Shown: positions 18,807 to 26,703 of the stretch, piece by piece
How positions within the stretch are numbered: the first letter of the stretch is position 1
Layout: every line of letters begins with the position of its first letter
NCBI RefSeq assembly: GCF_014648855.1
Contig: NZ_BMRX01000008.1
Location: forward strand, 1 to 64,000
Source: Streptomyces parvulus
GTDB taxonomy: Bacteria > Actinomycetota > Actinomycetes > Streptomycetales > Streptomycetaceae
Length of the DNA stretch: 64,000 bases
Direction of reading: 5' to 3'
The notes under the pieces: generated by a model
The model's input: only the letters and a program-made list of their open reading frames with translations
Database searches by the model: none
Told to the model about the DNA's origin: nothing
Position numbers and translations under genes: made by a program

Positions 18807-19496
18807 GTGCGTGCGCCCCTCGTCTGTTTCGCGTCCCCGTGATCCGGCCGTTACCCATTGCGGCTGAACGACACGAGTGAAATTACAAGTGTGCTGATCC
18901 GGGCGAGTCAAGCCGAGATCTGCTATTGGGCCCCTTATTCACTCTGCGGAACCAAGGTCAAGCGGAAAGTGTTCAAATCGCCATAAACCTTGACATGCCA
19001 GTGAGGCCCAAAAGGCATTCGAACAGTGCGACGGATCGCACCTGGAGAGACGCGTGTGCGTTCGTGTCCGTTCCGATACACACGCCGGAGCGAACTTGAT
19101 CACAGTCGGATCACGAGATCACAACGAGGGGTGTGCGCCCTGTTCGTGGCCCGTGTTTCCCCCGGACGTCCGCACAAACCTTCCGTCTGCCCAGGTGTAC
19201 CGGAAAGAGTGAAACGAGTCCCACATACCGGGCGCGAGTTGACAGTGCCGGTGTGAGCCGGTGTCCTTGTGGGCATGCTCGCGAACTTGGCACTCACCTC
19301 GACCCGCCCCGCCGGGTCCCACGGTGCTGCCCGTGCTCGCTGTAGCTGTTGCCGCTGTTCCAGCTGTTGAGCCGACCGCGCTCCGGCTGTTTCCCGGGTC
19401 CACGCGACTCGACGCTCCGCCTGCCCGCCCCACCAGGGCGTTCCTGAGTCATTCGTTCCCCCCGCCGCACTCTTCCGCCGAGGAACCACCGCACCC
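18807..19496. other. Long non-coding region between whiB and cysteine dioxygenase
   Basis: About 690 bases without a convincing gene separate two divergent genes. The whiB-proximal 200 bases are the least GC-rich part and hold the candidate whiB promoter. A second TTGACA word on the plus strand (18990-18995) has no good -10 partner. The part from 19240 to 19490 is C-rich on the plus strand. Regulation by developmental factors is likely here, and a small RNA cannot be excluded. Confidence 0.5.
18882..18911 (-). promoter_or_regulatory. Candidate whiB promoter
   Basis: On the minus strand the sequence reads TTGACT, 18 bases, TGTAAT, close to the housekeeping -35 and -10 consensus, ending about 75 bases upstream of the whiB start. 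A GACAC word (18870-18874), the core recognised by WhiA, and an AGTGAA word (18876-18881) with its inverse TTCACT (18938-18943), resembling BldD half-sites, lie around it. Whether these words are functional sites is inference. Confidence 0.45.
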
Positions 19497-20015
19497 ATGA
19501 ACAGCGACAGCGACCTCCAGATCGCCGGCGACATCCTCGAAGTCCCCCACCTGCTCCAGCCACCGCGCGAGCACCCGGCCACCGTGGCCGAGTTCGCCGG
19601 CCTGGCCCGTGCCGTCGCCGCCGACCGCTCCCAGTGGGAGCACCTCGTCCGCTACGACGCGACGACACGCTGGTACCACCGGCTGCGCACGGGCCCGGGC
19701 TACGAGGTGTGGCTGCTCTCCTGGGTGCCGGGGCAGGGCAGCGGGCGCCACGACCACGGCCCCTCGGCCGGCGTCTGGACCGTCCTCGCGGGCACCCTCA
19801 CCGAGCGCACGGAGCGCGGCACGCACACGTGGCGCGCGGGGACCCAGCGCGTGTTCGCCCCCGGGCACGTGCACGAGGTCGTCAACGACGCGCTGGAGCC
19901 GGCGGTCAGCCTGCACGTCTACTACCCGGGCCTCACCGAGATGCCCATGCACGCGCCCCAGTGCTCGGCCGCCGCGCCGCGGTACGCGGACGACGGGGCC
20001 GTGACGACTGCCTGA
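19497..20015 (+). CDS. Cysteine dioxygenase family protein
   Basis: A 172-residue cupin-fold iron dioxygenase that is expected to oxidise L-cysteine to cysteine sulfinate. The iron-binding histidines are seen in SGRHDHGPSAGVWTVLAG (near residues 83-100) and in RVFAPGHVHEVVN (near residue 125). The Cys that forms the Cys-Tyr cross-link in animal enzymes is absent (Gly at the AGVWTV position), as in many bacterial members. The ATG at 19497 follows a GAGGA sequence. It is the first gene of a plus-strand run leading to cofD and cofE, with a 33-base gap, so it may be cotranscribed with F420 genes without an obvious metabolic link. Confidence 0.88.
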   Translation: MNSDSDLQIAGDILEVPHLLQPPREHPATVAEFAGLARAVAADRSQWEHLVRYDATTRWYHRLRTGPGYEVWLLSWVPGQGSGRHDHGPSAGVWTVLAGTLTERTERGTHTWRAGTQRVFAPGHVHEVVNDALEPAVSLHVYYPGLTEMPMHAPQCSAAAPRYADDGAVTTA

Positions 20016-20048
20016 CGCGGTGTCGTACCCGCCTGCGAGACTGGGGCC

Positions 20049-21008
20049 ATGCGCATTGTGGTTCTGGCAGGCGGCATCGGCGGTGCCCGGTTCCTGCGTG
20101 GTCTGAAGCAGGCCGCGCCCGACGCGGACATCACCGTCATCGGCAACACCGGGGACGACATCCACCTCTTCGGTCTGAAGGTCTGCCCGGACCTCGACAC
20201 GGTGATGTACACGCTCGGCGGCGGCATCAACGAGGAGCAGGGCTGGGGACGGGCCGACGAGACCTTCCACCTCAAGGAGGAACTGGCGGCGTACGGCGTC
20301 GGGCCCGAGTGGTTCGGTCTCGGCGACCGCGACTTCGCCACTCACATCGTGCGGACGCAGATGATCACCGCGGGCTTCCCGCTCAGCGCGGTGACCGAGG
20401 CCCTGTGCGACCGCTGGAAGCCCGGGGTGCGCCTCCTGCCGATGACCGACGACCGGGTCGAGACCCATGTCGCCGTCGAACTGGACGGGGAGCGCAAGGC
20501 GGTCCACTTCCAGGAGTACTGGGTCCGGCTGCGCGCCTCCGTCCCCGCCGAGGCGGTCGTGCCGGTCGGCGCCGAGCAGTCCAAGCCGGCACCCGGCGTC
20601 CTGGAGGCCCTCGCCGAGGCGGACTTGATCCTCTTCCCGCCGTCCAACCCCGTGGTCTCCATCGGCACGATCCTCGCCGTGCCCGGCATCCGGGAGGCGA
20701 TCGCCGACGCCGGGGTGCCCGTGGTGGGCCTGTCCCCGATCGTGGGGGACGCGCCCGTGCGCGGGATGGCCGACAAGGTGCTCGCCGCGGTCGGCGTGGA
20801 GTCCACGGCCGCCGCCGTCGCCGAGCACTACGGCTCGGGGCTGCTCGACGGCTGGCTGGTCGACACGGTCGACGCGGACGCCGTCACGCGCGTGAGGGCG
20901 GCCGGCATCCTCTGCCGCGCCGTTCCGCTGATGATGTCCGGCCTCGACGCCACGACGCAGATGGCCCGGGAGGCGCTGGCGATGGCGGAGGAGGTGCGCG
21001 AGGCATGA
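20049..21008 (+). CDS. cofD: 2-phospho-L-lactate transferase (F420 biosynthesis)
   Basis: CofD/FbiA joins the deazaflavin Fo to an activated three-carbon unit (from 2-phospholactate or, in mycobacteria, phosphoenolpyruvate) to give F420-0 or its dehydro form. The 319-residue length is standard. Signatures are MRIVVLAGGIGGARFLRGL at the N-terminus, IGNTGDDIHLFGLKVCPDLD, NEEQGWGRADETF and the FPPSNPVVSIGTILAVPGI segment near residue 200. The stop overlaps the cofE start (ATGA), so the two enzymes are translationally coupled. Confidence 0.95.
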   Translation: MRIVVLAGGIGGARFLRGLKQAAPDADITVIGNTGDDIHLFGLKVCPDLDTVMYTLGGGINEEQGWGRADETFHLKEELAAYGVGPEWFGLGDRDFATHIVRTQMITAGFPLSAVTEALCDRWKPGVRLLPMTDDRVETHVAVELDGERKAVHFQEYWVRLRASVPAEAVVPVGAEQSKPAPGVLEALAEADLILFPPSNPVVSIGTILAVPGIREAIADAGVPVVGLSPIVGDAPVRGMADKVLAAVGVESTAAAVAEHYGSGLLDGWLVDTVDADAVTRVRAAGILCRAVPLMMSGLDATTQMAREALAMAEEVREA

Positions 21009-22333
21009 GCGACGGCACGCGTGCGGGCGTCCCCGCCCGCCCGGAGGGCTACCGGGTCTGGGCACCGCCGGGCCTGCCGGAGGTGCAGCCCGGCGACGAC
21101 CTGGCCAAGCTGATCGCGGCGGCGGAGCCGGGGCTGGCCGACGGCGACGTGCTGCTGGTCACCTCGAAGATCGTGTCCAAGGCCGAGGGACGCGTCGTAC
21201 GGGCCGACGACCGGGAGGCCGCGATCGACGCGGAGACCGTGCGGGTGGTGGCCCGGCGTGGTCCGCTGCGCATCGTCGAGAACCGGCAGGGACTGGTGAT
21301 GGCGGCGGCCGGCGTCGACGCCTCCAACACCCCCTCCGGCACCGTGCTGCTGCTGCCCGAGGATCCGGACGCCTCCGCGCGCGGCATCCGCGAGGGGCTG
21401 CGCGACGCGCTGGGCGTCGACGTCGGGGTCGTCGTCACCGACACCTTCGGCCGCCCCTGGCGCGCCGGGCTGACGGACGTGGCGATCGGCGCCGCCGGGG
21501 TGCGGGTTCTGGACGACCTGCGCGGCGGCGTGGACGCGCACGGCAATCCGCTGGGCTCCACCGTCGTCGCCACCGCCGACGAGCTGGCCGCCGCGGGTGA
21601 CCTGGTCAAGGGCAAGGCCGCGGGCCTGCCGGTCGCCGTGGTGCGCGGGCTGCCGCAGGTGGTGACCGGCGACGGGGAGGGCGCGCGGGCGATGGTGCGC
21701 GGCGCGCGCGACGACATGTTCCGGCTGGGCACCTCCGAGGCGGTGCGGCAGGCGGTCACCCAGCGCCGTACGGTACGGGCCTTCACCGACGAGCCGGTCG
21801 ATCCCGGCGCGGTCCGCCGGGCGGTCGCTGCGGCGGTCACCGCACCGGCGCCGCACCACACGACGCCGTGGCGGTTCGTGCTGCTGGAGTCCGAGGACTC
21901 CCGCACCCGGCTGCTGGACGCGATGCGGGACGCCTGGGTCGCGGACCTGCGGCGGGACGGCAAGAGCGAGGAGTCCATCGCCAAGCGGGTCCGGCGCGGG
22001 GACGTCCTGCGCAACGCGCCCTACCTCGTCGTCCCCTGCCTGGTCATGGACGGGTCGCACACGTACGGGGACGCGCGGCGGGACGGGGCCGAGCGGGAGA
22101 TGTTCGTGGTCGCCACCGGCGCGGGCGTGCAGAACCTGCTCGTCGCGCTGGCCGGGGAGCGGCTGGGCTCGGCGTGGGTGTCGTCCACGATGTTCTGCCG
22201 GGACGTGGTGCGCGAGGTGCTCGGCCTGCCGGGCGACTGGGATCCCATGGGCGCGGTGGCGGTGGGTCATCCGGCCGAGGAGCCGCGCGCGCGGCCGGAG
22301 CGGGACGCGGGGTCGTTCATCGAGGTGCGGTGA
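21005..22333 (+). CDS. cofE: Coenzyme F420:glutamate ligase / FMN-type reductase fusion (FbiB type)
   Basis: A 442-residue two-domain protein. Residues about 20-240 are the GTP-dependent F420-gamma-glutamyl ligase (LLVTSKIVSKAEGRVV, SNTPSGTVLLLPEDPD, VVVTDTFGRPWRAGLTDVAI), which adds glutamates to F420-0. Residues about 245-440 are a nitroreductase-fold domain (RRTVRAFTDEPVD, PAPHHTTPWRF, GAGVQNLLVAL) which in mycobacterial FbiB reduces dehydro-F420-0 with FMNH2. The fusion therefore suggests the phosphoenolpyruvate-based route. The ATG at 21005 overlaps the cofD stop. Fo synthase and the guanylyltransferase of the pathway are not in this window. Confidence 0.94.
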   Translation: MSDGTRAGVPARPEGYRVWAPPGLPEVQPGDDLAKLIAAAEPGLADGDVLLVTSKIVSKAEGRVVRADDREAAIDAETVRVVARRGPLRIVENRQGLVMAAAGVDASNTPSGTVLLLPEDPDASARGIREGLRDALGVDVGVVVTDTFGRPWRAGLTDVAIGAAGVRVLDDLRGGVDAHGNPLGSTVVATADELAAAGDLVKGKAAGLPVAVVRGLPQVVTGDGEGARAMVRGARDDMFRLGTSEAVRQAVTQRRTVRAFTDEPVDPGAVRRAVAAAVTAPAPHHTTPWRFVLLESEDSRTRLLDAMRDAWVADLRRDGKSEESIAKRVRRGDVLRNAPYLVVPCLVMDGSHTYGDARRDGAEREMFVVATGAGVQNLLVALAGERLGSAWVSSTMFCRDVVREVLGLPGDWDPMGAVAVGHPAEEPRARPERDAGSFIEVR

Positions 22334-22335
22334 GC

Positions 22336-22353
22336 CCTCTACTCTCGTAGAGG
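22336..22353 (+). terminator. Short hairpin after cofE
   Basis: CCTCTAC and GTAGAGG form a seven-base stem with a TCTC loop two bases after the cofE stop, followed by a pyrimidine-rich stretch (acttctccctttcttac). It is a plausible terminator, or a 3' stabilising hairpin. Confidence 0.45.
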
Positions 22354-22421
22354 ACTTCTCCCTTTCTTACGCCCTTTCGCCCTTTCGCCCTCCCGCTCTT
22401 CTCGTTCAAGGACCCTCACTC

Positions 22422-23402
22422 GTGGCAGGACGTTTCGCCCCCCGGCACCCGCGCGCCGACGTGCGCGGCGGGATACCCCGGCAGGGGCTCGCGCCGGGCC
22501 GGGTACGGGTGTGGGTGCCGGACGGGCCGCTGGAGCTGGGGCTGGTGCTCGGGCCGCTGCGCCGGGGGCCGGGCGATCCGACGTTCCGAACGACGCCGGA
22601 CGGGGCCGTGTGGCGGACCAGCCGCACACCCGCCGGGCCGGGCACGCTGCGGGTGACCGCGCGGGGGGACGAGGTGCGGGGCGAGGCCTGGGGGCCCGGC
22701 GCGGAGTGGCTGCTGGAGCGGCTGCCGCGGATGCTGGGCGCCGACGACGACCCGTCCGCGTTCGTGCCCAGGCACCGGCTGCTGGCGCTGACGCGGCATC
22801 GGCGGCCGGGGCTGCGGCTGACCCGGACCGGCCTCGTGATGGAGTCGCTGATCCCCTCGGTGCTGGAGCAGAAGGTCACGACGCTGGAGGCGTACCAGGC
22901 GTGGCGGATCCTCGTCCGGAAGTTCGGGGAGCCGGCGCCGGGGCCCGCGCCCGGGCGGATGTGCGTCATGCCGTCGGCGCGGACGTGGGCGCTGATCCCG
23001 TCCTGGGAGTGGCACCTGGCCGGGGTGGACGACAAGCGGGCGTCGACGATCCTGCGGGCCGTGCGGGTCGCGGCGCGGCTGGAGGAGGCGGCCGGGATGG
23101 AGCCGGCGGCGGCGCAGGCGCGGCTGGAGGTCGTACCGGGGATCGGGCCGTGGACGTCGGCGGAGACCGTGCAGCGCAGTCACGGGGCGCCGGACGCGGT
23201 GACGGTCGGGGATCTGCACCTGCCGGGGATCGTGGGGTTCGCGCTGGGCGGGGACCGGTACGCGGACGACGCGGAGATGCTGCGGCTGCTGGAGCCATAC
23301 GCCGGGCAGCGGCATCGGGCGGCTCGGCTGGTGCTGCTGAGCGGGCGGGTGCCGGGGAGGCGGGCGCCGCGGATGGCTCCGCGGGGGATCGAGCGGATCT
23401 GA
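22422..23402 (+). CDS. DNA-3-methyladenine glycosylase II-like (HhH-GPD) protein
   Basis: A 326-residue AlkA-related base-excision enzyme that would remove alkylated purines from DNA. The first 130 residues form the AlkA-like N-terminal domain. The glycosylase core contains SLIPSVLEQKVTTLEAYQAW, the helix-hairpin-helix EVVPGIGPWTSAETV near residue 235, and the catalytic Asp in VTVGDLHLPG near residue 263. The start is GTG at 22422 (VAGRFAPRHPRAD), 88 bases after cofE. The role is inferred from the fold and motifs. The gene faces the guanylyltransferase gene across a repeat-filled region. Confidence 0.88.
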   Translation: MAGRFAPRHPRADVRGGIPRQGLAPGRVRVWVPDGPLELGLVLGPLRRGPGDPTFRTTPDGAVWRTSRTPAGPGTLRVTARGDEVRGEAWGPGAEWLLERLPRMLGADDDPSAFVPRHRLLALTRHRRPGLRLTRTGLVMESLIPSVLEQKVTTLEAYQAWRILVRKFGEPAPGPAPGRMCVMPSARTWALIPSWEWHLAGVDDKRASTILRAVRVAARLEEAAGMEPAAAQARLEVVPGIGPWTSAETVQRSHGAPDAVTVGDLHLPGIVGFALGGDRYADDAEMLRLLEPYAGQRHRAARLVLLSGRVPGRRAPRMAPRGIERI

Positions 23403-23445
23403 GCGGGGCGTGGCCGTGGGCGCGGGGTGGGCATGCGGCCCGGGG

Positions 23446-23554
23446 TCGGCCAAGTGCCGGGCGTCGCAGTCGGCGCGTCAGTTGGGTCACGGGACCGGCG
23501 CCGGCCAGGTGCAGGGCGTCGCAGTCGGCGCTGGGTGGGTGACGCGGCCCGGCG
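23446..23554. repeat. Two copies of a 55-base tandem repeat
   Basis: Copies at 23446-23475 and 23501-23530 share a 30-base core ending GCGTCGCAGTCGGCG with three differences, and the following 25 bases are also similar, giving a period of 55. It is the first of three repeat families in the 614-base convergent gap 23403-24016, which holds no gene. Confidence 0.75.
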
Positions 23555-23581
23555 CTTGCCGGGTGCCGCCCGCGCCCACCC

Positions 23582-23600
23582 GTGCCGCCCCAGGCGGCAC
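23582..23600. terminator. Perfect GTGCCGCC hairpin
   Basis: GTGCCGCC-CCA-GGCGGCAC is a perfect eight-base stem with a three-base loop in the convergent gap. It lies within a longer sequence (23541-23590) that recurs at 27540-27591. It could act as a terminator for either flanking gene. Confidence 0.5.
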
Positions 23601-23602
23601 AT

Positions 23603-23780
23603 GTGCCCGCGGGTAATGGGAGGGGGACGCGTGCCCGCGGGTAACGGGAGGGAGAAGCGTGCCCGCGGGTAACGAGACGGGGACGCGCGCCCGCGGGTAA
23701 CGGGAGGGAGAAGCGTGCCCGCGGGTAACGAGACGGGGACGCGCGCCCGCGGGTAACGGGAGGGGCACGCGCGCCCGCGG
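23603..23780. repeat. 28-base tandem repeat, six units plus a partial
   Basis: Six units of exactly 28 bases start at 23603, 23631, 23659, 23687, 23715 and 23743, and a partial one at 23771. Each opens with GYGCCCGCGGGTAAYG (Y is C or T); two variant endings alternate in the middle units (GGAGGGAGAAGC and AGACGGGGACGC). Units 2-3 and 4-5 repeat as a pair, which suggests slippage or unequal crossing-over in 56-base steps. There are no unique spacers, so it is not a CRISPR array. Confidence 0.9.
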
Positions 23781-23799
23781 TCACGCGGCTGCCTGCGGC

Positions 23800-23989
23800 G
23801 ACGGAGGCGCGCGACTGGGCGGGGGCAAACGCCCCCCGACGGCACATGTGCCCGCGGTGACGGAGGCAAGGGGCTGGGCGGGGCAAACGCCCCCCACGGC
23901 ACAGGTGCCCGTGGTGACGGAGGCAAGGGGCTGGGCTGGGCGGGGGCAGGCGCGCCCCCGACGGCACAGGTGTCCGCGGTGAAGGAGGC
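23800..23989. repeat. 57-65-base imperfect repeats, each with a hairpin
   Basis: The marker GACGGAGGC recurs at 23800, 23859, 23916 and (as GAAGGAGGC) 23981. Each of the three intervals carries a small GC hairpin: GGGGGC-AAAC-GCCCCC at 23821-23836, GGGGC-AAAC-GCCCC at 23880-23893, and GGGGGC-AGGCGC-GCCCCC at 23942-23959. They may serve as repeated terminators between the convergent genes. Confidence 0.8.
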
Positions 23990-24016
23990 GCGTCGGCCCC
24001 GCACGGCCGTGCGGCG

Positions 24017-25099
24017 TTACGTGTCCGAGGAGAAGCGCAGGGCCGCCGGGGGGATGTGGGCGTCGCACCAGATGCGGGCGCCGGAGCGGAGTTCGTTGTC
24101 GGCGCCGATGACCGCCCCGTCGCCGATGACCGCGTCGCTGAGGACCGAGCGGGTGCCGACGCGGGCGCGGGTGCCGATGAGGGAGTCGGTGATGACCGCC
24201 CCCGGCTCGATCACCGCGCCCGGCAGGATCGTGCTGCCGAAGACGCGCGCACCCTCCGCCACGAAGGCGCCCTCGCCGACCACCGTGCCGCCTGCCAGCT
24301 TCGCGTCGGGTGCGACCTGGGCCGTAGGCAGGACCAGGCGGTCGCCGCAGCGGCCCGGTACGGCCGGGGACGGGGCGCGGCCGAGGACCAGGTCGGCCGA
24401 GCCGCGCACGAAGGCCGCCGGGGTGCCGAGGTCCAGCCAGTACGTGGAGTCGACCATGCCCTGGAGGTGCGCCCCGTTGGCGAGCAGGTCCGGGAAGGTC
24501 TCCCGTTCGACCGAGACGGGCCGCCCCGCCGGGATCGTGTCGATGACCGAGCGGCGGAAGACGTACGCCCCCGCGTTGATCTGGTCGGTGACGATCTCCT
24601 CCGGTGTCTGGGGCTTCTCCAGGAAGGCGAGCACCCGGCCCGTGCCGTCCGTGGGGACCAGCCCGTACGCCCTGGGGTCGGTGACCTTCGTCAGGTGCAG
24701 GGAGACGTCCGCGCCCGTCGTCTCGTGGGTGCGGACCAGCGCGGCGATGTCGAGGCCGGTCAGGATGTCGCCGTTGAAGATCAGGACCGGTTCGTCCGGC
24801 CCCGAGTGCAGCCGCGAGGCCACGTTGCGGATCGCGCCGCCGGTGCCGAGCGGCTCCTCCTCGGTGACGTACTCGAGGTGCAGCCCCAACGCCGAGCCGT
24901 CGCCGAAGTACGGTTCGAAGACCTCGGCCAGGTAGCTCGTCGCGAGCACGATGTGGTCGACGCCCGCCGCCTTCGCCCGCGCCAGCTGGTGCGTGAGGAA
25001 CGGCACCCCGGCCGCCCGGACCATGGGCTTCGGGGTGTGCACCGTGAGCGGCCGCAGCCGCGTGCCCTTGCCGCCGACCAGGAGGATCGCTTCTGTCAC
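24017..25099 (-). CDS. Mannose-1-phosphate guanylyltransferase-type nucleotidyltransferase
   Basis: A 360-residue NDP-sugar pyrophosphorylase. Residues 1-240 are the nucleotidyltransferase fold with the GGKGTRLRPLT loop (residues 9-19), PKPMV, EEEPLGTGGAIRN, and the metal-binding FNGDIL near residue 110. From about residue 260 a left-handed beta-helix of hexapeptide repeats (LAGGTVVGEGAFVAEGARV and so on) follows. With ManA and ManB in the window, synthesis of GDP-mannose from mannose-1-phosphate is the likely role, as for the equivalent mycobacterial gene; another sugar nucleotide is possible. The start is ATG at 25099. Confidence 0.88.
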   Translation of the reverse strand: MTEAILLVGGKGTRLRPLTVHTPKPMVRAAGVPFLTHQLARAKAAGVDHIVLATSYLAEVFEPYFGDGSALGLHLEYVTEEEPLGTGGAIRNVASRLHSGPDEPVLIFNGDILTGLDIAALVRTHETTGADVSLHLTKVTDPRAYGLVPTDGTGRVLAFLEKPQTPEEIVTDQINAGAYVFRRSVIDTIPAGRPVSVERETFPDLLANGAHLQGMVDSTYWLDLGTPAAFVRGSADLVLGRAPSPAVPGRCGDRLVLPTAQVAPDAKLAGGTVVGEGAFVAEGARVFGSTILPGAVIEPGAVITDSLIGTRARVGTRSVLSDAVIGDGAVIGADNELRSGARIWCDAHIPPAALRFSSDT

Positions 25100-25202
25100 C
25101 GTCGTCTCTGCTTCCTGCCGGGACCGGCCGAACTGTCTTTCGGCCGGCCAGTGTATGCAGACCGTTCCTCGGTGCCTTCGACGGCCGTGCGGTGTTCCGC
25201 CC

Positions 25203-26588
25203 TCAGCGGCCCTGGTACCGCGCGGCCTTCGCGCGGCTCGTGTCGAGCTTGCCGTAGAGCAGCTTGCCGGGGCAGTTCGTCGCGAAGCCGTCGCGGTGAC
25301 CTGAGATGACGTTCAGTCGTACGTTCTTACCTTTTCGGTAGAGATTGCCACCACCGGACTTCAGGTATGTCTTCCCGTCGGGATTCATGCCGTAGATGCC
25401 GAGCTTCCACGCGGTGAGCCGCGCGATCGCCTTCACGGCGGCCGAGGACGGCTTCCTGTCGCTGTATGTGCCGAGGACGGCGATGCCCATGCTGTTGGAG
25501 TTGAACCCCAGGGTGTGGGCGCCGAGTACCGCCTTGGACACGCCCCCGGCGCGGCCCTCGTAGATGTTTCCGCACTTGTCGACGAGGAAGTTGTAGCCGA
25601 GGTCGCGCCAGCCGGTGCTCCTGACGTGGTAGCGGTAGATACTGCGGATGACCGACGAGGCTTGCGAGCAGCGGTAGTTGTTGCCGGTGGCCGAGTGGTG
25701 CACGAAGGCGGCCTTGACCTTCTTCGTGTACACGAAGCCCTTCTCGCGCAGCCCTTCGTCCGCGCCCCAGCCGTGGCGGGTGGTGATGCTCGGGCGGGCG
25801 CCCACGAACGGCTTGGTGTGCTGCCCGGCGCCGAGTTCGGCCTCGGTCTCCGCCTGGCTCAGGGCCGGGATCTCGGTGGCGCCGAGCGGGGCGAGGCCGG
25901 CGTTGGCGGCGGAGGCGGCGACCGCTTCGGCGGCGGCCGGGGTCCCGCCGGACGTGGTCGTCGTGCGGGGCCCCTCCTCCGGTTCGGGGGCCCTGGCCGG
26001 CGGCGCCCCCTTGCCGGGGTCGACGAGTTCCAGGCGCATGCCGCCGGGCAGGGGTGCCGCGGCGCGGGCGGTCTCCGGCCCGCTCTCCGCCCGTACCCGC
26101 ACCTCCACCCCGTCCGACTCGCCCACCCACAGGGGTGCGGTGGCGCCGCGGACCCGGCGCGAGGCGCTTTCGGGCGTGCCGGGGTCGGCGGAGTGCTCGG
26201 CGTTGTGGGTCTCCAACTCCTGCCAGGGGGACCAGGCGCCCGTGGCGGTCGCACGGGTGCGGACCTCGACGCGACCGTGGAGGGCCGTGCCGGGGTTGTC
26301 CCAGACGACGCCGACGAGCGAGAAGTGCCGTACGTCGCGGCGGGGCAGCCCCTGGGCGGCGGCGCCGGGGGCGCGGTCGGCGGTGAGGGGGGCGAGGGGC
26401 AGCGACTGGGTGCCGCCGGGGGCGTACGCCTCGGCGCCCGCCGCTCGCTCGGTCGTGGGCGGGGGCGGGGGCGCGGAGGTGGCCGCCGCCGCGGGTGGGG
26501 TGAGCGGGACCGCCAGGGCCGCCGCGCACGTGACACCGATCGAGGAAGCAAGGAATCCACGCATACCCCTGATACTGGACATGACCAT
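25203..26588 (-). CDS. Secreted PGRP-type N-acetylmuramoyl-L-alanine amidase
   Basis: The 461-residue protein has a signal peptide (MRGFLASSIGVTCAAALAVP with an AAA-type cleavage region), a long Pro/Ala-rich and beta-rich middle region, and a C-terminal peptidoglycan-recognition/amidase domain from about residue 270. Zinc ligands are visible: the His pair in AAFVHHSATG near residue 296, and His and Cys in ISGHRDGFATNCPGK near residues 430-438. It should cleave the amide bond between muramic acid and the stem peptide outside the cell. The ATG at 26588 is taken as start, with a weak GGA upstream; ATG at 26582 or 26564 is possible. It is divergent from the TIGR03089 gene. Confidence 0.9.
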   Translation of the reverse strand: MVMSSIRGMRGFLASSIGVTCAAALAVPLTPPAAAATSAPPPPPTTERAAGAEAYAPGGTQSLPLAPLTADRAPGAAAQGLPRRDVRHFSLVGVVWDNPGTALHGRVEVRTRATATGAWSPWQELETHNAEHSADPGTPESASRRVRGATAPLWVGESDGVEVRVRAESGPETARAAAPLPGGMRLELVDPGKGAPPARAPEPEEGPRTTTTSGGTPAAAEAVAASAANAGLAPLGATEIPALSQAETEAELGAGQHTKPFVGARPSITTRHGWGADEGLREKGFVYTKKVKAAFVHHSATGNNYRCSQASSVIRSIYRYHVRSTGWRDLGYNFLVDKCGNIYEGRAGGVSKAVLGAHTLGFNSNSMGIAVLGTYSDRKPSSAAVKAIARLTAWKLGIYGMNPDGKTYLKSGGGNLYRKGKNVRLNVISGHRDGFATNCPGKLLYGKLDTSRAKAARYQGR

Positions 26589-26703
26589 TCAAATATGTCC
26601 ATTGGAGATCTGACGGCCCGTAGGGTCCTTTCGTCCGAACCGGTGGTGACGCGGTACGCCGTCCGCTCGGTGCGGGTGTTGGGGGCCGCGTACGCTTGCG
26701 CGG

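Noticed and set aside
14587..18867. A 1426-codon open frame on the plus strand opposite the giant glycosyltransferase
   Set aside because: It has the Gly/Val/Asp/Arg-rich composition of high-GC antisense frames, with no domain, and runs opposite a gene with clear GT2 motifs and third-position GC bias.
19026..19256. Short plus-strand frame of 76 codons in the whiB upstream region
   Set aside because: There is no good ribosome-binding site, and the codon pattern is not like the genes around it.
23603..23780. CRISPR-like array of 28-base repeats
   Set aside because: The repeats abut each other without unique spacers, and there are no cas genes.
23487..24068. Minus-strand frames with repeated Arg-Tyr-Pro-Arg and Leu-Pro-Ala-Gly units, possibly a repeat protein
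   Set aside because: The periodicity comes from the 28-base DNA repeat, which is not a multiple of three, so all frames show an 84-base pattern; there is no credible start.
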